A stretch of 64,000 nucleotides of DNA from Litorimonas sp964352855 (GTDB taxonomy: Bacteria; Pseudomonadota; Alphaproteobacteria; Caulobacterales; Maricaulaceae), in contig CAYGTR010000005.1 of the NCBI GenBank assembly GCA_964352855.1, positions 1-64,000 on the forward strand. Direction: 5' to 3'. The translations under genes and the position numbers were made by a program. Shown piece after piece: positions 61,122 to 64,000 of this stretch. The notes under the pieces were generated by a model. It saw only the letters and a program-made list of their open reading frames with translations. It did not search any database and was not told the DNA's origin. The first letter of the stretch is position 1, and every line of letters begins with the position of its first letter.

Positions 61122-61771
61122 TCAATCCTTTAAATGCACAATTAACTGCAACTTCACCCGATCCTCCAAATCTTCTTCGGGCAAGGCCAAGAGCGTCTCA
61201 ATCCGCGCACGACAAATACCATAGGTCTTGGCAAAGGCTTGCTGTCTGGCTGCCAAAGGTTCGACATGCGCCGGNNNNNNNNNNNNNNNNNNNNNNNNNN
61301 NNNNNNNNNNNNNNNNNNNNNNNNNNNNNNNNNNNNNNNNNNNNNNNNNNNNNNNNNNNNNNNNNNNNNNNNNNCATAGGTCTTGGCAAAGGCTTGCTGT
61401 CTGGCTGCCAAAGGTTCGACATGCGCCGGGTCCGGCAGAGGCCAATGCACGCGCAATCCTTTCCCTGGAAAGACGGGACAGGCTTCATTCGCCGCATTAT
61501 CGCACACCGTTACAATAATATCCATTTGCGGTGCGCTCTTGCCGCTAAATTCATCCCAGCTTTTAGAGCGATAGAGATGTGTCTTGTGACCCCGTTTTTC
61601 TAGCTCCGCCAAACCCTCAGGGTGAGGCTGCCCGCTCGGGTGGCTCCCGGCTGACCATCCTAACCAAGGCTTGCCTTGTTCTGACGCCAGATCATTTAAC
61701 AGGGCTTCTGATAAAATTGAACGGGCGGAATTCCCGGTACACAGGAAGAGCACATTAATCGGCGGTGTCAT
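61122..61771 (-). CDS. arsC: Arsenate reductase (thioredoxin-coupled type), split by gap
   Basis: A low-molecular-weight phosphatase-like arsenate reductase. The P-loop C11-TGNSAR is intact, and C90 (TVCDNA) and C98 (EACPVFPG) could serve the disulfide relay. The 100-N gap breaks the frame as deposited. If the 55 bases repeated on both sides (61220-61274 and 61375-61429) are collapsed to one copy and the N removed, a continuous 164-codon frame results, ending AFAKTYGICRARIETLLALP and LIVHLKD. The gene is therefore probably whole. It reduces arsenate to arsenite in the cytosol. It follows the DUF1579-like gene by three bases. Confidence 0.85.
61275..61374. other. Assembly gap (100 N) with a 55-base flank repeat
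   Basis: Exactly 100 N; bases 61220-61274 are identical to 61375-61429. The duplicated arsC segment and frameshift are most simply an artefact of joining overlapping contigs with a default spacer. Confidence 0.92.
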
Positions 61772-61774
61772 ATT

Positions 61775-62323
61775 CTAAGACTGACGCTTGTAATGAATAA
61801 CCCACTGATCGGCCCAGTCATCGGCGTCTTCACGCTTCCCCTGCCACCGCCAAACAAGGCTGTCTTCTGTAATACCTTCAAACACCATGCGGGAATATGG
61901 CGTGTTTTCATCAATACGGTCCATATTCAAAACAAATGTTCCATCCTCTTGAAGCCCGCCCGTTAAAGCAAAATATCCGCCTTGGTTATCCACCCAGGTT
62001 TGGCGCCACAGCTTATGAGGCTTAGAATAAACCGATACACTCATGCCGTCTAAAGGAATGGTCTCGCCCCCATCAAAGCGTTCCGTAATTACGCAATCGC
62101 CATAAGGCATAAGCGTGATACTGTTTTTCCCCTTGGCTTCTGTTCCGTCAGGCGCCGTCCACGTCAGATCCCAATGACCGAGCCAAAAATCCATTTGACG
62201 GAACTCTCCATCTTGGCAGGGTTCGGGCGGAGGTGTCGCTGTCTCTTGCGCGAGCGCGGGTTGAACCAAAGCCAAAAGCGTGAGGACCGCAATGGCCGCG
62301 GTCATTTTTATAAGTTTCATCAT
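61775..62323 (-). CDS. Exported DUF1579-like protein
   Basis: A 182-residue protein with a signal peptide (IKMTAAIAVLTLLALVQPAL then AQ cleavage). The mature part resembles the DUF1579 group: EFRQMDFWLGHWDLTW, KGKNSITLMPYGDCVITERF, SVSVYSKPHKLWRQTWVDNQ, GGLQEDGTFVLNMDR and VWRWQGKREDADDWADQW. It has a lipocalin-like or beta-rich fold; no reaction is known. ATG 62323 follows AAGGGGCTT. It precedes arsC by three bases on the same strand. Divergent from the acyltransferase gene, 48 bases away. Confidence 0.75.
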   Translation of the reverse strand: MMKLIKMTAAIAVLTLLALVQPALAQETATPPPEPCQDGEFRQMDFWLGHWDLTWTAPDGTEAKGKNSITLMPYGDCVITERFDGGETIPLDGMSVSVYSKPHKLWRQTWVDNQGGYFALTGGLQEDGTFVLNMDRIDENTPYSRMVFEGITEDSLVWRWQGKREDADDWADQWVIHYKRQS

Positions 62324-62371
62324 AAGCCCCTTTTGCTTTTTATTTCCTCTTTCTCTCTTTATAGCAAGCTT

Positions 62372-63172
62372 ATGCATATTGTTGAACAGCTCATTGCCGA
62401 ACGTGCGCCAAAACTTATGGGCAACCCTCGCTTATTTAAAGCGATCCGCCCCATGCTTTACCGCATGTTGGCGTATGATGCCGCAGTGTTTTTGGCTGAC
62501 TCGATCAAAGACCTGTCGGGAAAGCAGGCCTTTAAACGCGTCGCTGACCATATCAGTCCCCGTACCTCTGTGCGTGATTTATCGAATTTACCGCGGAAAG
62601 GGCGTTGCGTCATTATTGCCAATCACCCGACGGGACTTGCCGACGGCCTGGCCGTCTTCCAAGCCATTCGCGACCGCCGCCCCCAACATTGTTACCTCGC
62701 CAATGCCGACGCCTTGCGGGTAATTCCTAAAGGCGAAGACGTTATCATCCCCGTTGAATGGGTGAAAGATAAACGCTCTCATGCCAAAACTCGCGAGACT
62801 TTATTAAAAATGAAAGAGGCACTCGAAGACGAACGTTGCGTCGTTATTTTTCCGAGCGGCCGATTGGGCACGCTCACCTGGCGCGGTATTGTTGATAAGG
62901 AATGGGAAAGTTCAGCTGCGATGGTCGCCCGAAAATATAAAGCACCCATTATTCCCCTCAATATAAAGGGTCGAAACTCGACGCTCTATTATCTATTTGC
63001 GCGTATGAATGCGGAGCTGCGCGACATCACACTCTTTCATGAGCTTCTGAATAAAAAGGGTAAAACCTTTCGCCTGACCTTTGGCGAACCAATCGACCCA
63101 ATGACACTTCCTAAAAATGCGGAAGTTACGACGTCTTATATCCGAAAGATAGTTGAGAGCCTCGGACACTAG
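62372..63172 (+). CDS. Lysophospholipid acyltransferase family protein
   Basis: A 266-residue PlsC-type acyltransferase. Block I is IIANHPTGLADGLAV, a HPTGLAD form of the HxxxxD catalytic motif; block III is CVVIFPSGRLGTLTW; block IV is APIIPLNIKGRNS. The group resembles OlsA- or hemolysin-type acyltransferases that acylate lyso-lipids, including ornithine lipid precursors. The N-terminal ~60 residues carry one weak hydrophobic stretch, so peripheral membrane binding is likely. ATG 62372 is the natural start; the open frame further upstream overlaps the divergent DUF1579-like gene. The acceptor lipid is not known. Confidence 0.85.
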   Translation: MHIVEQLIAERAPKLMGNPRLFKAIRPMLYRMLAYDAAVFLADSIKDLSGKQAFKRVADHISPRTSVRDLSNLPRKGRCVIIANHPTGLADGLAVFQAIRDRRPQHCYLANADALRVIPKGEDVIIPVEWVKDKRSHAKTRETLLKMKEALEDERCVVIFPSGRLGTLTWRGIVDKEWESSAAMVARKYKAPIIPLNIKGRNSTLYYLFARMNAELRDITLFHELLNKKGKTFRLTFGEPIDPMTLPKNAEVTTSYIRKIVESLGH

Positions 63173-63199
63173 GTCGTAAATTCTTCAAAAATCTCCCTC

Positions 63200-63228
63200 T
63201 TGACGCCTCTGTAACACTTTGCAACATT
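63200..63228 (+). promoter_or_regulatory. Candidate promoter of hppA
   Basis: TTGACG at 63200-63205 and AACATT at 63223-63228 are 17 bases apart. Transcription would begin near 63235, directly before the tandem motif. Confidence 0.45.
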
Positions 63229-63235
63229 GTGGCTA

Positions 63236-63345
63236 CGCGAAGGGAAGCGCCCACGCATATAAGGATGTGGATGTGGCGGCCAACTTCATACTCGCGAGGG
63301 GAAGCGTGCAACTGTTTAATCAGGACCCGCACGGCCAACTTCATA
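63236..63345 (+). ncRNA. Tandem structured leader motif of hppA
   Basis: Two units, 63236-63290 and 63293-63345. Each begins CGCGARGGGAAGCG and ends CGGCCAACTTCATA. Between them the sequence differs, yet both form a stem extending from the shared CG/CG pairs: CCAC/GTGG in unit 1 and TGC/GCA in unit 2. An outer stem GAAG/CTTC in unit 1 becomes GAGG/CTTC in unit 2 with a G-U pair. This is the pattern of a tandem aptamer or protein-binding leader. I cannot match it by eye to a known riboswitch class. Confidence 0.55.
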
Positions 63346-63390
63346 ACATTGATACCGAGCACAGACTTGGTGCAAATTCTGGGGAGAGTT

Positions 63391-64000
63391 ATGAATACTC
63401 TATATCTCATCATCGCAGCGGGCGTCGTCGCTGTGCTTTACGGGGTGATTACCCGTGCCAGCCTGATGAAGGCCTCGACGGGCAATGAGCGCATGAATGA
63501 AATCGCAGGCGCGATTCAAGAAGGTGCAAAGGCCTACCTCAACAAACAATATAAAGCGATTGCGATTGTCGGCATTGTTGTCACAATCCTGCTCGTTGTC
63601 TTGTTCTGGGGGTCCAGCGGCCCCATCGCACCCATTGGCTTCGTCCTCGGTGCGGTTTTGTCAGGCATTGCTGGTTATGTCGGTATGCTTGTCTCCGTAC
63701 AAGCGAATGTCCGCACAACCGAGGCCTCACGCGAAAGCCTAGGGGCAGGCCTGAATATCGCTTTTAAAGCGGGCGCGATCACAGGCATGCTTGTGGCGGG
63801 ATTGGCCCTCCTTGGACTATCTGTCTATTATCTCATCTTAACCGGCCCGATGGGCGCGGATGAGCGCGGCGTGATTGACGGGCTTGTGTCTTTGTCACTC
63901 GGCGCGTCTTTGATCTCGGTCTTTGCGCGTCTCGGCGGGGGTATCTTTACAAAGGGTGCTGACGTGGGCGGCGACTTGGTTGGTAAGGTCGAAGCCGGTA
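63391..64000 (+). CDS. hppA: Membrane-bound proton-pumping pyrophosphatase (5' part)
   Basis: The first ~203 residues of an integral membrane pyrophosphatase; the gene runs off the window. MNTLYLIIAAGVVAVLYGVI opens span 1, GAIQEGAKAYLNKQYK is an early loop signature, VSVQANVRTTEASRESLGAG and GGGIFTKGADVGGDLVGKVE, near the end, are family motifs; the last begins the pyrophosphate-binding region. The enzyme couples PPi hydrolysis to ion pumping. Ion specificity and potassium dependence depend on residues beyond the window. GGGGAGAGTT precedes ATG 63391. The leader with the tandem motif may regulate it. Confidence 0.93.
   Translation, partial: MNTLYLIIAAGVVAVLYGVITRASLMKASTGNERMNEIAGAIQEGAKAYLNKQYKAIAIVGIVVTILLVVLFWGSSGPIAPIGFVLGAVLSGIAGYVGMLVSVQANVRTTEASRESLGAGLNIAFKAGAITGMLVAGLALLGLSVYYLILTGPMGADERGVIDGLVSLSLGASLISVFARLGGGIFTKGADVGGDLVGKVEAG

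Noticed and set aside
61122..61500. Two separate partial arsC genes
   Set aside because: The duplicated 55 bases around a default 100-N spacer explain the frame break more simply.
62174..62371. Long N-terminal extension of the acyltransferase
   Set aside because: It lies antisense to the signal-peptide end of the divergent DUF1579-like gene and has no family resemblance; ATG 62372 is the natural start.
63497..63742. Alternative plus-strand frame at the right edge
   Set aside because: It is out of frame with hppA, whose membrane pyrophosphatase motifs run continuously from 63391 to the window end.

Overview
The window looks like a chromosomal segment of an alphaproteobacterium, most likely a marine Maricaulales/Hyphomonadaceae-type organism. 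This is inferred from the TCA gene set mdh-sucC-sucD-sucA-odhB-lpd on one strand, the ribF / MaoC hydratase / HAD-IIA trio, an HWE-type sensor kinase, a TonB receptor without SusD, zapE near mdh, and Lrp/AsnC regulators placed divergently from amino-acid catabolic genes. It is moderate in GC by eye and densely coded. I see no tRNA, rRNA, CRISPR array, phage or intact insertion sequence. Four runs of exactly 100 N mark scaffold joins; two of them (5175-5274 and 61275-61374) have identical sequence on both sides.

Layout. 1-7150: small stress and redox genes (GIY-YIG protein, AhpD-like enzyme, Bfd-Bfr iron storage pair), a bacterial indoleamine 2,3-dioxygenase divergent from an AsnC regulator, and a dienelactone hydrolase/membrane protein pair divergent from an HxlR regulator. 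7150-11480: an AT-richer accessory block with a subclass B3 metallo-beta-lactamase lipoprotein, a membrane AraC regulator and an exported amidohydrolase. 11600-20350: DEAD-box helicase, ribF cluster, a TPR membrane protein, ThiE and a Sel1 protein. 20400-34300: AbgT transporter, SUMF1-domain protein, class II aldolase, aldose epimerase, alanine dehydrogenase with divergent AsnC regulator, LptD, ferredoxin-NADP reductase, methylmalonyl-CoA mutase (two subunits) and a tail-anchored CBS protein. 34480-37280: a decayed GFA-family gene and a TonB receptor.

37400-54510 is the TCA/2-oxoglutarate dehydrogenase region, read on the minus strand from mdh to lpd and interrupted by foreign-looking cassettes. 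These are a PIN/ribbon-helix-helix toxin-antitoxin pair between sucC and sucD, two small membrane proteins between odhB and lpd, and between mdh and sucC a four-gene set with a divergent LytTR regulator. That set holds a secreted carotenoid cleavage oxygenase, a DUF2306 membrane protein and two exported DUF2141 proteins. OdhB carries two lipoyl domains. 54650-64000: HWE kinase, a ribbon-helix-helix protein with a membrane tail, a GH5 glycosidase, zapE preceded by an overlooked 31-residue membrane ORF, a CmpX-type channel, ArsC, an acyltransferase and the start of the proton-pumping pyrophosphatase gene hppA. The hppA leader contains two tandem RNA-like units with conserved flanks and compensating stems.

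The items I consider most likely to be new are the tandem leader motif upstream of hppA, the exported carotenoid oxygenase/DUF2141/DUF2306/LytTR locus, and the toxin-antitoxin module embedded in the succinyl-CoA synthetase operon with its own palindromic operator.
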